A stretch of 64,000 bases of DNA from Gudongella sp046224405 (GCF_046224405.1 NZ_JBJXRK010000007.1:1-64000); one strand, 5' to 3'; positions 17,364 to 25,835 are shown, counted from the first letter of the stretch. Notes: a model not told the origin generated them from the sequence alone. Translations and numbers: made by a program.

Positions 17364-18876
17364 TGTATTCATTTATCCTCTCAATTGTTTGATTCCTTGA
17401 AGCAGCTGAAGCAGTCCCTTGTGGGAGACCAATCTTCAGGTAATCCAAGAAGGCCTGGGTCATGTAGGGCTCGTTTATGGCAAAGCTTATGCAGGGCTGG
17501 GTATATTTCATGATAATAAGGCCTACATTCTCCTTTCCATAGATGGTAAGCTCATCGCTTCTGGCTTCCTGGATCAATACGTTATAGTTGGGGTAATGCT
17601 TCATTAGGCTAATTATATTTTCAAGCTGTGCCTTAAAGGTGTGTGTATCGTAGAATACTGAACTACCAGTAAATACAGTAAAGCCCACAGGGATTTTTCT
17701 TTCAAGAAGCTCGTTGTAATCTGGGAGTTGAATGATTTCTGTAAAGCTCTCCGTTTCAAGTAGCTCAACTAGAGAGCGCTGTCTCCTCTTATGGAAATTG
17801 AACAGCTTTTCCCTGTCTTCCCTTGGATAGATTTTAAGAAATTTCTCCAACGTAAATAGAGGAATTGTCACTGATGAAACAGCTCTGGTTTTGAGGATGC
17901 AATTTCCCTTTTCTTCCTCAAATTCATTTAGTGTATCCATCAAGGAATTGCTTGAGGAGGGATTGAATATCTTCATCAATGGTCTGCACAGCTTCAGAAA
18001 ATCCTCAAATTCCATCAGCAATGTCTTTATGGTTTCCGTTTCTGTCAGGTAGAAGTTAAGATTGTTCTCTAGGTTTCTGCCGATTGAATTGGAAGTAACT
18101 GCACACAGTCCAGGGGCAATAAAAATTGTTCTTCTGAAATTGGAATCCCTGGTCCTTGGATAGTAGAAGGGTTCAATGTTTCCAGTAAGATAAAATGGCA
18201 TCCATTCCTTAATTGCAGAGAACATCTCATCCAGTGACCTGTTTATCGTATGGACTATCTTAACCTTGTTTCCCTTTTGAAGAACCTGAAGAAAAACCTT
18301 GGACCATTCTAGTGTGAAAAGCGGGTCATCAATTATCCATGACAGGTCTTCGTCGCTATACAGGTAAAGGGTATGCTTTCTGTCGGAATGGAGGACTTCA
18401 TTTAGAAATCTAAGTACAGCGGATCTCTTGCCTTGGATGCCATTATACACATCCTTCTTGGGCTCCTCAAAGTAAGGTTTATCCATTTCGCCATTTACTG
18501 TTGCCCTCTTCTTGAAGCTGAAATCATCAAGCTCCCTGACAAAGGTCCCAACTTTGCTTTGGGGTTCAGGTGGGCTGCTTTTAAGCCATTCCTCAACAAC
18601 TGTTTCAACATTCAAGGAATCCCTTGAGAAGGAGACATTTTCAGACTGAAGCTTGCTTAGAAGACCTTGAAGCTGGTAATCCTCCCTGCATCTTTTTGAG
18701 AGGATTGTTGCCATTTTTGATATGTAGTTTTCATTTCTTGAAGGCCTTCTGGATCCTGACCTTAGGCGGCTTATGAAAGAGGGGTCAAGCGAAGTCTGCT
18801 TGGCTAAATCACTGTTGCTTGTACCTGTAAGATTCATAAGAAAATCTAGTTTTTCGTTGAACTTCAATTTCATCAC
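17341..18876 (-). CDS. Large helix-turn-helix regulator with unidentified sensor domain
   Basis: A 511-residue protein. Residues about 7-60 form an XRE-like HTH (SNSDLAKQTSLDPSFISRLR, then RRPSRNENYISKMATIL). The remaining about 450 residues are soluble and unlike any sensor I can name. One segment (about 165-260) reads like an alpha/beta domain with HTLYLYSDEDLSWI and VKIVHTINRSLDEM. No membrane helix or kinase motif is seen. The start is uncertain: AAAGGGG lies just before a GTG/ATG pair, and a TTG three codons in has better spacing. It is divergent from a 98-residue gene; an imperfect TTGTCA/TGACAA repeat lies in the shared upstream region and might be its operator. Confidence 0.75.
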   Translation of the reverse strand: MMKLKFNEKLDFLMNLTGTSNSDLAKQTSLDPSFISRLRSGSRRPSRNENYISKMATILSKRCREDYQLQGLLSKLQSENVSFSRDSLNVETVVEEWLKSSPPEPQSKVGTFVRELDDFSFKKRATVNGEMDKPYFEEPKKDVYNGIQGKRSAVLRFLNEVLHSDRKHTLYLYSDEDLSWIIDDPLFTLEWSKVFLQVLQKGNKVKIVHTINRSLDEMFSAIKEWMPFYLTGNIEPFYYPRTRDSNFRRTIFIAPGLCAVTSNSIGRNLENNLNFYLTETETIKTLLMEFEDFLKLCRPLMKIFNPSSSNSLMDTLNEFEEEKGNCILKTRAVSSVTIPLFTLEKFLKIYPREDREKLFNFHKRRQRSLVELLETESFTEIIQLPDYNELLERKIPVGFTVFTGSSVFYDTHTFKAQLENIISLMKHYPNYNVLIQEARSDELTIYGKENVGLIIMKYTQPCISFAINEPYMTQAFLDYLKIGLPQGTASAASRNQTIERINEYIKELKDI

Positions 18877-19017
18877 CCCTTTAGTCGATTATAGCAAGCT
18901 GAATGATCATTGGCAATGTTTTGTCACGAATATTGACCAAAATTTGACAATGACAATAGGGATGGCTGGAGTTGTTTTTGCAATACAGTGGTATATAACC
19001 TATAAGAGGTGTTTTTC

Positions 19018-19314
19018 ATGAGCTATCAGGTTAAACTAAAATCAGGTTTCTTCAAGACGCTGAGGTATAGAATGTCAATTGAGGAGGATCAGCTGATCTT
19101 AAGACCAGAGCTACCAGAAGGCTTTGATTTAATCGCAATTAAGAACGAGGATGTTCTGGAGCTTGGTTTTATAAGGTTTCCGGGAGGCAGGATCGAGTTT
19201 GAAATAATAACAACAGGAGCATATTATTTTGGATGTATATCTCCTGAAACTGATTTGGACGTTCTGATTCAAGCCTTGAAAAAAAGCTTTGGGAGAAGAT
19301 TGAGCGTTGAGTAA
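19018..19314 (+). CDS. Conserved hypothetical protein (98 residues)
   Basis: A short soluble protein with alternating beta strands (MSYQVKLKSGFFKTLRYRMS, DQLILRPEL, RIEFEIITTGAYYFGCIS) and a final amphipathic helix (LDVLIQALKKSFGRR). This strand order with a C-terminal helix resembles PH-like domains, but I do not recognise the family. The ATG at 19018 is preceded by AGAGGTG. It is divergent from the large HTH regulator and could be its target; that is inference. Confidence 0.6.
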   Translation: MSYQVKLKSGFFKTLRYRMSIEEDQLILRPELPEGFDLIAIKNEDVLELGFIRFPGGRIEFEIITTGAYYFGCISPETDLDVLIQALKKSFGRRLSVE

Positions 19315-19350
19315 GAACCTCTGGAATTAAAAAATCCAGAGGTTCTTACT
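19311..19350 (+). terminator. Strong hairpin at the end of the 98-residue gene
   Basis: A 15-bp perfect stem (GTAAGAACCTCTGGA and its complement) that includes the stop codon, with a 9-base loop. It has no proper T-run (TTCAC), so it may terminate weakly or protect the mRNA 3' end. Confidence 0.55.
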
Positions 19351-19514
19351 TCACATGGAAAGGATCGGATTCGTTTTTTCATATGACAAAGTGATTGTTG
19401 AAAGAATTCCTCAAAGATAAGAATAGGTGTATGGTCTGTATCCAAAATTGACAACAGGCTTAAAAGAAACTACAATATTACTTGAAACTAAACGTCGATG
19501 ATTGGAGAAATAAG

Positions 19515-20291
19515 ATGACCTTGATGAAAAAAGCAGCAGGGAAAGTAATATATGGAACTGGACAGGTCCTGTCCTTTGTTTTTGATTTGATAATCGGAAT
19601 AGCTCAGGTGACCGTAAGCCTAGTAATCGGAATTGCAAGGGGCTTTGCAGCCTTGATTGGAATGGGAGGTTGTCTGATACTGTTTCTGCTTTTTGGCCCC
19701 TTTGGACTGGTTGTATTGTTAAACCCCGTTACAATATTGGTGATTCTTTTTTTCATCATATTTCCGATTCTTGGGCAAAAGTTCATATCCTTTCTGAAAT
19801 ATTGGAGGTACATAATAACTGAATACCTGTTTGACCTGGGAAGCTATCTGATGGATGGAAAAGGAGAACATAAATCCTTCTCTGAGTACGGACATAAGTA
19901 TCAGAAGATGGAGGAGGAAAGGATCAGACAGGAAAGGGAAAGAAGGCAGCAGCAACAGCAAAAGGAATGGGAAGAAAGATTCAGACAGTGGCAGAGCTAC
20001 CAAAGACAGGGTGGACAGCAGTGGCAGGGGCAAGGAGGCTACACAGGCCAGCAAACCTATGCAAACCCAATGACAGAGTTCAAGCAGAAATACAAGAAAA
20101 GCTGTGACATACTGGATTTACCTTATGATACAGACAAGTACCAGGTTAAGCTGGGATATAGGAAAAAGGCAAAGGAATATCATCCGGATATAAACAAGTC
20201 ACCTGATGCAACAAGAAAATTCCAGGAGATCAATGATGCATATGAGTTCTTAAGCGAGGAAAATATAGAAAGATACAAAAGTATGAGCTGA
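19515..20291 (+). CDS. Membrane-anchored J-domain protein
   Basis: A 258-residue protein. The N-terminal half has three hydrophobic segments (about 15-37, 38-72 and 75-92) in which short helices alternate with Gly-rich turns. A charged, Gln-rich linker (about 125-185; runs of Q, R, E and G) follows. The last about 60 residues are a J domain with KEYHPDINKS (the HPD tripeptide needed to stimulate DnaK) and FQEINDAYEFL. It would recruit DnaK to the membrane; the client is unknown. The ATG at 19515 follows GGAGAAATAAG. An upstream TTG at 19482 has no site. Confidence 0.85.
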   Translation: MTLMKKAAGKVIYGTGQVLSFVFDLIIGIAQVTVSLVIGIARGFAALIGMGGCLILFLLFGPFGLVVLLNPVTILVILFFIIFPILGQKFISFLKYWRYIITEYLFDLGSYLMDGKGEHKSFSEYGHKYQKMEEERIRQERERRQQQQQKEWEERFRQWQSYQRQGGQQWQGQGGYTGQQTYANPMTEFKQKYKKSCDILDLPYDTDKYQVKLGYRKKAKEYHPDINKSPDATRKFQEINDAYEFLSEENIERYKSMS

Positions 20292-20330
20292 TAGTACGTC
20301 TATATAATACATAAAAGGAGGATGAGTCGC

Positions 20331-20801
20331 TTGAAATATTTCAGCTACATGAGCCAGGTTGGTTATCTGACCATATCTGAAAACGAGGAGACTATTACAG
20401 GAGTTGAATTTGGAAAGGTGCCTCATTCAGAAGGGCTGGAGGAGGAGACGCCTTTGATCAGTGAGGCCATACGGCAGATAAGGGAATATCTTGGTGGTGG
20501 CAGAAAGGATTTTCAGCTTCCCTTACATATATCCGGCACCGAATTCCAGATGAAGGTATGGAACGCATTGAAGGAAGTACCCTATGGTGAGACAAGAAGC
20601 TACAAGGACATTGCTGAGATGATTGATAATCCTAAATCCTACAGGGCAGTCGGCAATGCCAACAACAAAAATCCCATTTCGATAATTATACCCTGACATA
20701 GGGTTATTGCGGCCAATGGTGATTTGGCGGGATTTGGCGGAGGATTGGACATAAAGAGAAGCCTGATAGAATTGGAGAAAAACAACGACCACCTACTTTA
20801 A
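20331..20801 (+). CDS. ogt: O6-alkylguanine-DNA alkyltransferase with predicted selenocysteine at the catalytic position
   Basis: A DNA repair protein that removes alkyl groups from O6-guanine onto its own active-site residue. In this family that residue is the Cys of PCHRV. Here the reading frame runs ...NPISIIIP, then TGA (20694-20696), then HRVIAANGDLAGFGGGLDIK to a TAA at 20799-20801. The homology on both sides is uninterrupted and in frame, so TGA replaces exactly the catalytic codon (position 122 of 156 when started at the TTG at 20331). A SECIS-like hairpin lies 16-32 bases after the TGA. I therefore read it as selenocysteine rather than a stop. The TTG at 20331 is nine bases after AGGAGG; the ATG at 20322 abuts that site. 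It is transcribed towards the cysteine desulfidase gene, with a shared terminator. Confidence 0.82.
20712..20728 (+). promoter_or_regulatory. Predicted bacterial SECIS hairpin in ogt
   Basis: GCCAA pairs with TTGGC around the loop TGGTGAT, beginning 16 bases after the TGA. A G within the first two loop positions and loop placement about 16-37 bases downstream are the general rules for bacterial SECIS elements, and both are met. Confidence 0.6.
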
Positions 20802-20818
20802 GAGGTGGTCGTCTTATT
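20785..20818. terminator. Bidirectional terminator between ogt and cysteine desulfidase
   Basis: ACGACCACCT/AGGTGGTCGT, 10-bp stem with an 8-base loop, followed by CTTATTTA. It overlaps the ogt stop codon at 20801, which also supports the coding region extending this far. Confidence 0.75.
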
Positions 20819-22104
20819 TAGCATTTGTTCATCATTATATCCAGTATAACCGGATCAGTATTGCTCATACCCTCGGTGGAAACCCTGGCAAGATTTTCAA
20901 TTGATTTCTCGGCAGAGCCTCCCAGTATACCATTGTCAGCAGGGAATCTCATTCCCTGCATTGCCATGGAGGATGCGTCAACCGCTGCGTCAACGGAAAT
21001 GCCCAGCTTGTAGGCACAGCCTATTTTTGCTCCATCACAGAACATGCCTGATACTCCTGCTATCATGTTTACAATAGAGCTTTCTATCTGTTCAACAGTA
21101 CCGTCCTTAAGGTATGTTATACCAGCGCTACATCCCAGGCCTGCAGCCACAGCGCATCCGCAAACAGGACTCAAGGCTCCTAATTGAACCTTAACAAATA
21201 TTGTAATAAGATGACTCAAAGCCACCGCACGCCTGATTTTTTCACTTGTGTAACCAAGCTCCGAACCCATGATGGAAAGTGGAATTATTGCAACCAGACC
21301 ATGGTTTCCAGATCCAGCACTGCTCATCACTGGCAATGGATAGCCTGTCATCCTTGCTTCTGACGCTGCCACTGTATAGGCCTTTGCTTTCTTGTCAATG
21401 TCATTTGCCTTTTCCATGTAGTGCTTACCCATACCAAGGCCCAAATCCTCAAACAATCCAACCTGGGCCAGCTTAAGGTTCATATCGATACCAGTCTGTA
21501 TGAACTCAAGATTCTCTGCAGGGACTTTATCTACAAAATCGACAAGTTCCCTGACTGTATAGTCCAAAATTTTTAACTTCAGATCACTGGAGCCATTACT
21601 GTTTTCTTCAACTGATTTCAAGCCATTTCTCGAATCCAGAATTATTTCATCATTTAGGGATTCCAATACAATGTTTGTGTGTGCATTTTCAATAATAACA
21701 GTCGAGATTTCCGTTTCTCCCTTGGCCGTCACCTGAATAAACAGGGCAGATTTTGACTTATCAAGTTCAACCCTTATCCTGCCGCTCTTAACAAGGCTCA
21801 ATGCCTCTGAAATGCTTTTCTGGTCCACATCCTTGAACACCTCAAGACCATACTCGGACTTGCCTGCATAGATTGCAAGGGCAGCCGCAAAATCCAGTCC
21901 CCTCTCCTCTGTTCCTGGAATTCCAACACTCATACCATTCTTAAGTATGTTGTTGTTAACTTTTATATGTAGGTTAGTCACCTGTTCCGTCATCAACTCC
22001 TTAGCTCGGGCCACAGCCAAAGCTACCGCTGCAGGCTCGGTACATCCCAGAGCCGGTTTAACCTGATCCTTTAAAATTTCAATTAGCATGTCATCCTTTA
22101 TCAT
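20818..22104 (-). CDS. cdsB: L-cysteine desulfidase (UPF0597/CdsB family)
   Basis: A 428-residue Fe-S enzyme of the CyuA/CdsB family that splits cysteine into sulfide, ammonia and pyruvate, letting the cell use cysteine as an energy and sulfur source. Signatures are LKDQVKPALGCTEPAAVALA at the start, AGSGNHGLVAIIP in the middle, and several conserved cysteines (SPVCGCAVAAGLGCSAG, FCDGAKIGCAYK). The frame stays open 62 codons further upstream, but a sigma-54 promoter lies inside that stretch and GAGGTG precedes ATG 22107/22104, so I use 22104. It is divergent from a sigma-54 activator, as cdsB and CdsR are related in Clostridioides difficile. Confidence 0.93.
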   Translation of the reverse strand: MIKDDMLIEILKDQVKPALGCTEPAAVALAVARAKELMTEQVTNLHIKVNNNILKNGMSVGIPGTEERGLDFAAALAIYAGKSEYGLEVFKDVDQKSISEALSLVKSGRIRVELDKSKSALFIQVTAKGETEISTVIIENAHTNIVLESLNDEIILDSRNGLKSVEENSNGSSDLKLKILDYTVRELVDFVDKVPAENLEFIQTGIDMNLKLAQVGLFEDLGLGMGKHYMEKANDIDKKAKAYTVAASEARMTGYPLPVMSSAGSGNHGLVAIIPLSIMGSELGYTSEKIRRAVALSHLITIFVKVQLGALSPVCGCAVAAGLGCSAGITYLKDGTVEQIESSIVNMIAGVSGMFCDGAKIGCAYKLGISVDAAVDASSMAMQGMRFPADNGILGGSAEKSIENLARVSTEGMSNTDPVILDIMMNKC

Positions 22105-22128
22105 CATATCACCTCTGAATTTTACAGT

Positions 22129-22144
22129 TGCAATTTCTGTGCCA
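22129..22144 (-). promoter_or_regulatory. Sigma-54 (-24/-12) promoter of cdsB
   Basis: Minus strand TGGCAC, five bases (AGAAA), TTGCA: a perfect match to the -24/-12 consensus, about 25 bases before the chosen cdsB start. It pairs naturally with the divergent sigma-54 activator gene. Confidence 0.92.
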
Positions 22145-22329
22145 AAAAGCACCTGTAGCTTAGATGGCCATTTTAGGCATTTGTTTGTTTTGATATAAAA
22201 ATACAGATTGTAATAATTTCTCAATAATGATAATCTTTTATTATGGAATAGGTTAAAATAAGATATATTGGCAAGTACGTTTATTCTCATAAATAAGAAT
22301 AGATTATCAAAAATGAGAAAGGTGATGTC

Positions 22330-24057
22330 ATGAGTTTATTGAACAGCATAAGACCGGAGCTGCAGCATATTGTGGAAGCAATGTATTCAGTTACAAATGT
22401 GGATATAACAATAGTGGATCATGACCTTAAAAGGGTTGTTGGAACAGGGGTTCACGGAAACGCCATAGGAATGATGGCACCCTTGAACTCCGCCTTCCAC
22501 AAGTGCATAACAACAGGAGAGCACTATCTCATAGAAAATCCAAGGGAAGAAGCCATTTGCAGGGATTGTGAAAACAAGGAAAACTGCGGTGAGCTTGTTG
22601 AGATATGCCTGCCCATTGAGTACCGGAACCAAAGGATAGGAGTGCTTGGCCTTTGCGCCTTTGATGAGACTGCAAGGGCAAATCTCCTGACAAATACCGA
22701 TGGCTACAGAACCTTTGAAACTCAACTGACGGGAATAATCAATACGATGCTGAAGGAAAAGGACTATGGACAGCTTCTTGAATACAGGTCAAATGAAATG
22801 TTTACCCTTATAAACTCTTTGAATGAAGGGGTCCTGATCCTTGATAACAACAAAGAAATTGCATCGATGAACAACTACATAAGGGATAGGCTCAACATAA
22901 GGTTTGAAATTTCCCAGCTAGGGGAAATACTTCCGCTGACCACATTGAACCAATTGGCCGAAAAGGACTTCAATGGCGAGGTGGGGCCGGTCTCGGTGGG
23001 AGATGGTAACTTCATAATTCAAAGCAACCCCATAGAGGGTAATGGTATAAAGCAGGGTTATGTATTGATTTTCAGCGACTTCAACAAGATGAAGAAGTCC
23101 GTTCTCAAGTCACACAAGGACAAGGACGTTGTTACCTTTGACCATATACTGGGAGAAAGTGAAGCAATCAAGCAGGCGAGGAGACAAGCGGTACAGGTTG
23201 CTGACAGTGAAGCCTCAGTAATGATAATTGGTGAAACGGGAACTGGAAAGGAAGTATTTGCAAGAGCCATTCATCACGGAGGTCAAAGGGGAGACCAGGT
23301 GTTTATGGCCTTGAATTGCGGAGCTATACCTGAGAACCTTATTGAAAGTGAGCTTTTCGGCTACGAGCAGGGCTCCTTTACTGGAGCAAGCAAAGCCGGA
23401 AGGCAGGGGTACTTTGAGGTTGCTACAAAGGGGACTCTATTTCTGGATGAAATAGGAGAACTCCCTTATCTGATGCAGGTAAAACTTCTGAGGGCACTGG
23501 AGGAAAAGGAAATAACAAGAATTGGTGGCAGTAGGGGTATCAAGGTGAATCCCAGAATAATCTCAGCCACCCATAGAAACATAGCTGTAATGGCCAGGGA
23601 AGGAACCTTCAGGGAGGACCTTTTCTACAGGTTAAATATAGTCCCCATACAAATTCCACCTTTGAGGGAGAGAGGCTATGACGTATTGATCCTTGGGAAA
23701 TACTTTCTTGATCATTTTGGAAGCATCTATGGTAAGGATTTGGTGGGCTTTAGCTCTGATGCGGAAAATCTCTTGCTTAAATACAGGTTCCCAGGAAACA
23801 TCAGGGAGCTCAAAAATCTTATGGAATATGCCGTAATCTTCTCCACGGGATCAAAGGTAACCTCTGAGCACTTAAAGGAGAAGATTCCAATAAATCTAAT
23901 TGAGGAAGCCAGAACCTTAAATGAACTCACCAGGGAGTACGAACGGGAGCTTATAAAGTCAAGAATTCAGATGCTGGGGGATGATGTTGAATCCAAAAAG
24001 ACCCTTGCGAAAAAACTGGGGATAAGTCTTGCTACACTTTATAGGAAAATGGACTGA
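22330..24057 (+). CDS. Sigma-54-dependent activator, CdsR-like
   Basis: A 575-residue enhancer-binding protein. Residues about 1-145 are a ligand-sensing domain with a cysteine group (C77, C80, C86, C93; AICRDCENKENCGE). A PAS-like domain follows (about 155-250), then the AAA+ domain with Walker A GETGTGKE (301-308), GSFTGA (348-353, a variant of GAFTGA) and Walker B TLFLDEI, and a Fis-type HTH at the end (KKTLAKKLGISLATLYRK). It is divergent from cdsB, which has a perfect sigma-54 promoter, so it very probably activates cdsB in response to cysteine or a sulfur signal. An inverted repeat TTCTCAT/ATGAGAA flanks its own start region (22284-22320). Confidence 0.9.
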   Translation: MSLLNSIRPELQHIVEAMYSVTNVDITIVDHDLKRVVGTGVHGNAIGMMAPLNSAFHKCITTGEHYLIENPREEAICRDCENKENCGELVEICLPIEYRNQRIGVLGLCAFDETARANLLTNTDGYRTFETQLTGIINTMLKEKDYGQLLEYRSNEMFTLINSLNEGVLILDNNKEIASMNNYIRDRLNIRFEISQLGEILPLTTLNQLAEKDFNGEVGPVSVGDGNFIIQSNPIEGNGIKQGYVLIFSDFNKMKKSVLKSHKDKDVVTFDHILGESEAIKQARRQAVQVADSEASVMIIGETGTGKEVFARAIHHGGQRGDQVFMALNCGAIPENLIESELFGYEQGSFTGASKAGRQGYFEVATKGTLFLDEIGELPYLMQVKLLRALEEKEITRIGGSRGIKVNPRIISATHRNIAVMAREGTFREDLFYRLNIVPIQIPPLRERGYDVLILGKYFLDHFGSIYGKDLVGFSSDAENLLLKYRFPGNIRELKNLMEYAVIFSTGSKVTSEHLKEKIPINLIEEARTLNELTREYERELIKSRIQMLGDDVESKKTLAKKLGISLATLYRKMD

Positions 24058-24063
24058 CCAAGA

Positions 24064-24093
24064 CAAAAAAATACGCCTCTTAAGAGGCGTAGA
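24064..24093 (-). terminator. Terminator of the MerT-like gene
   Basis: Minus strand TACGCCTCTTAAGAGGCGTA stem followed by TTTTTTTG. The stop codon lies in the stem. Confidence 0.85.
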
Positions 24094-24385
24094 AGAATCC
24101 AAGTATGGTTGGATAATATAGTGCCAATATTGCCAGTGCTGCGGAAATCCAGAATATTATTTTTGTGGTTTTCCCGGCATTGTTTTTTTCTATAAGACTA
24201 TAGGATTTATACAGAAGAAATCCTGTGATAATGACAAAGATTGGCTTGTATTTAGTTAAGTTTGCAAAATATGCAGTACCTACAGATCCCAGACCCAGGG
24301 ATGCCAAAATAAGGCCTCCGCTTCAGCAAAGGGATGCTGCCACTGCTGAGAAAATGGATGTTACGCTCATGAGTTTTTCCTTCAT
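24080..24385 (-). CDS. MerT-like membrane protein with predicted Cys-Sec pair
   Basis: A 101-residue three-helix membrane protein resembling mercuric transport protein MerT. MerT carries a vicinal Cys-Cys pair in its first helix that takes Hg(II) across the membrane. Here the frame reads AVAASLC20, then TGA (24325-24323), then SGGLILASLGLGSVGTAYF, and continues with NLTKYKPIF, the MerT context. The second cysteine is thus encoded by TGA, and the frame is intact from a good start (ATG at 24385, GGAGGTGT upstream) to its terminator. A SECIS-like hairpin lies 21-37 bases after the TGA. No merR, merP or merA is nearby, so mercury is only one possible substrate. If TGA were a stop, only a 20-residue peptide would be made. 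Confidence 0.75.
24286..24302 (-). promoter_or_regulatory. Predicted bacterial SECIS hairpin in the MerT-like gene
   Basis: On the minus strand ATCCC pairs with GGGAT around the loop TGGGTCT, starting 21 bases after the TGA. The loop is the same size (7) and has the same TGG start as the ogt hairpin. Confidence 0.58.
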
Positions 24386-24600
24386 AGGACACCTCCAAAC
24401 CCACAGGGGGTATAGTTTTAATATTATATTAACATAAAATCGTCCAAGGGACAAATCCTACTTGATACATTTTTCAGAATACCCTTTCCAATTGTTTTGA
24501 ATTATTCAATAGTGGTAATAGTATAGTAACAGAGAGATTGAATGATCTTAACGCGGCGATTAACTTGTCGTGTGGAAATAACAATGAAAGGGGTTTATCT

Positions 24601-25749
24601 ATGGAAAAATTAGACCTTGATGTACTAAAGGAATTGTCACAGATGGATTTAAATGGACTCGTCTCCATTTACTTACCTACTTTCAAACAAGGGCAAGAGG
24701 CAAATCAGAGCAGGATAAGATTAAAGAATCTAATAAGGGATGCCGAGGAAAGTCTTGTTGAAAATGGATTCTCGGAGAAGGTAGCCTTAGCCTTGCTCAA
24801 GCCAGCCACCAAACTGTTGGATGAGACCATATTCTGGCAAAACCAAGAGCTGGGTCTTGGAATATTTCTTTCGCCTGAAGAAATGAGATACTACAAGCTA
24901 CCATTTGAGGTGGAGGAGTTGGCGATCGTTTCAAATCGATTTTATATAAGACCATTGCTTAAGCTGTTTACCTCAATAGAAAACTTCAATGTATTGACCC
25001 TTAGCCAGGCTGAGGTGAAGCTTTTTGAAGCAAATCCATATGGAATTAAAAAAATAGAAGTTCCTGAAATAGATGAATTGGTAGAAAACTATATACCTGC
25101 CAACGAGCTGCATCAGGAAGCAACAAGTCCAAAGGGAGCCGCATCTGGAGGCGGACCAGGAATGCACGGGTACAATGAAATGAGCAAGACCGAGAAGAAT
25201 GAAATATCCAAACATCTTAGAAGCATAGACAAGGAAGTCAACAAGGTTCTCAAGGATACAAAGCACCCCTTGATAGTGTATTCAGTGGATTACATCTATC
25301 CAATGTATCGGGAGGTAAGCTCATATCCCAATCTAATGGAGGAATCCATAAAGGGAAGTCCTGAAGGTGTAGGTGAAAAGGAAATCCACCAGAAAGCCGT
25401 GGATGTTTTTAAACCAAGGGTTGAGAAGAGACTTGAGAAGGAAATTGAAAAATTCATGACTCTGCTAAATACAGATTCCAAGCTTGGCACAGATAGCATA
25501 GAAAGAATTGTGCTTTCGTCCAACAATGGTGGAGTTGATACCCTTTTCATTGCTGAGGATGTACAGAAATGGGGAGTATTCAACGAAGAAGACAACAGCC
25601 TTGATGTGAACAACAAGGAGGATGTCGGGCATGTGGATCTAATGGACAAGGCGGCTATGCTTACTCTTTCAAGTGGTGGAACTGTTCATGTTCTCCAAAG
25701 GGACAAGATGCCATCTGGAAAACCCATTGCAGCAGTATTGAGATTCTAG
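24601..25749 (+). CDS. baeRF-type protein (bacterial relative of eRF1/aeRF1)
   Basis: A 382-residue soluble protein. The opening LNGLVSIYLPTFKQGQEANQ and SRIRLKNLIRDAEESL pattern is that of the bacterial archaeo-eukaryotic release-factor-like family (baeRF family 3), which shares the fold of release factor 1 and ribosome-acting proteins. Biochemical function in bacteria is unsettled; ribosome rescue or stress translation has been proposed. A Gly-rich loop (GAASGGGPGMHG, about 194-205) occupies the middle, near the place where release factors have a GGQ loop, but no GGQ is present. The ATG at 24601 follows AAAGGGG; no site precedes the in-frame ATG at 24538. Confidence 0.72.
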   Translation: MEKLDLDVLKELSQMDLNGLVSIYLPTFKQGQEANQSRIRLKNLIRDAEESLVENGFSEKVALALLKPATKLLDETIFWQNQELGLGIFLSPEEMRYYKLPFEVEELAIVSNRFYIRPLLKLFTSIENFNVLTLSQAEVKLFEANPYGIKKIEVPEIDELVENYIPANELHQEATSPKGAASGGGPGMHGYNEMSKTEKNEISKHLRSIDKEVNKVLKDTKHPLIVYSVDYIYPMYREVSSYPNLMEESIKGSPEGVGEKEIHQKAVDVFKPRVEKRLEKEIEKFMTLLNTDSKLGTDSIERIVLSSNNGGVDTLFIAEDVQKWGVFNEEDNSLDVNNKEDVGHVDLMDKAAMLTLSSGGTVHVLQRDKMPSGKPIAAVLRF

Positions 25750-25763
25750 AGACCTGAAACCAA

Positions 25764-25804
25764 TAGGGGTACACTGAAAATCTTGTGTACCCTTATAATT
25801 TTTG
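25764..25804 (+). terminator. Terminator after the baeRF gene
   Basis: GGGTACAC/GTGTACCC stem (plus flanking A-T pairs), 10-base loop, then TTATAATTTTTG. Confidence 0.78.
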
Positions 25805-25835
25805 ATTAAAAATACAAAATGCGGAGGAATGGATT

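Noticed and set aside
20322..20696. Reading the TGA at 20694 as a true stop (truncated alkyltransferase pseudogene).
   Set aside because: Homology continues in the same frame for 34 codons with no other defect, the TGA replaces exactly the catalytic Cys, and a SECIS-like hairpin follows. A second TGA-for-Cys gene lies close by.
22105..22290. Longer N-terminus for the cysteine desulfidase (frame open to 22290).
   Set aside because: The extra residues are not family-like, a sigma-54 promoter lies within them, and a ribosome site precedes ATG 22107/22104.
24080..24307. A 75-residue protein starting after the TGA as the real product of the MerT-like locus.
   Set aside because: The ribosome site and ATG are upstream at 24385, and the first helix with the metal-binding pair would be lost.
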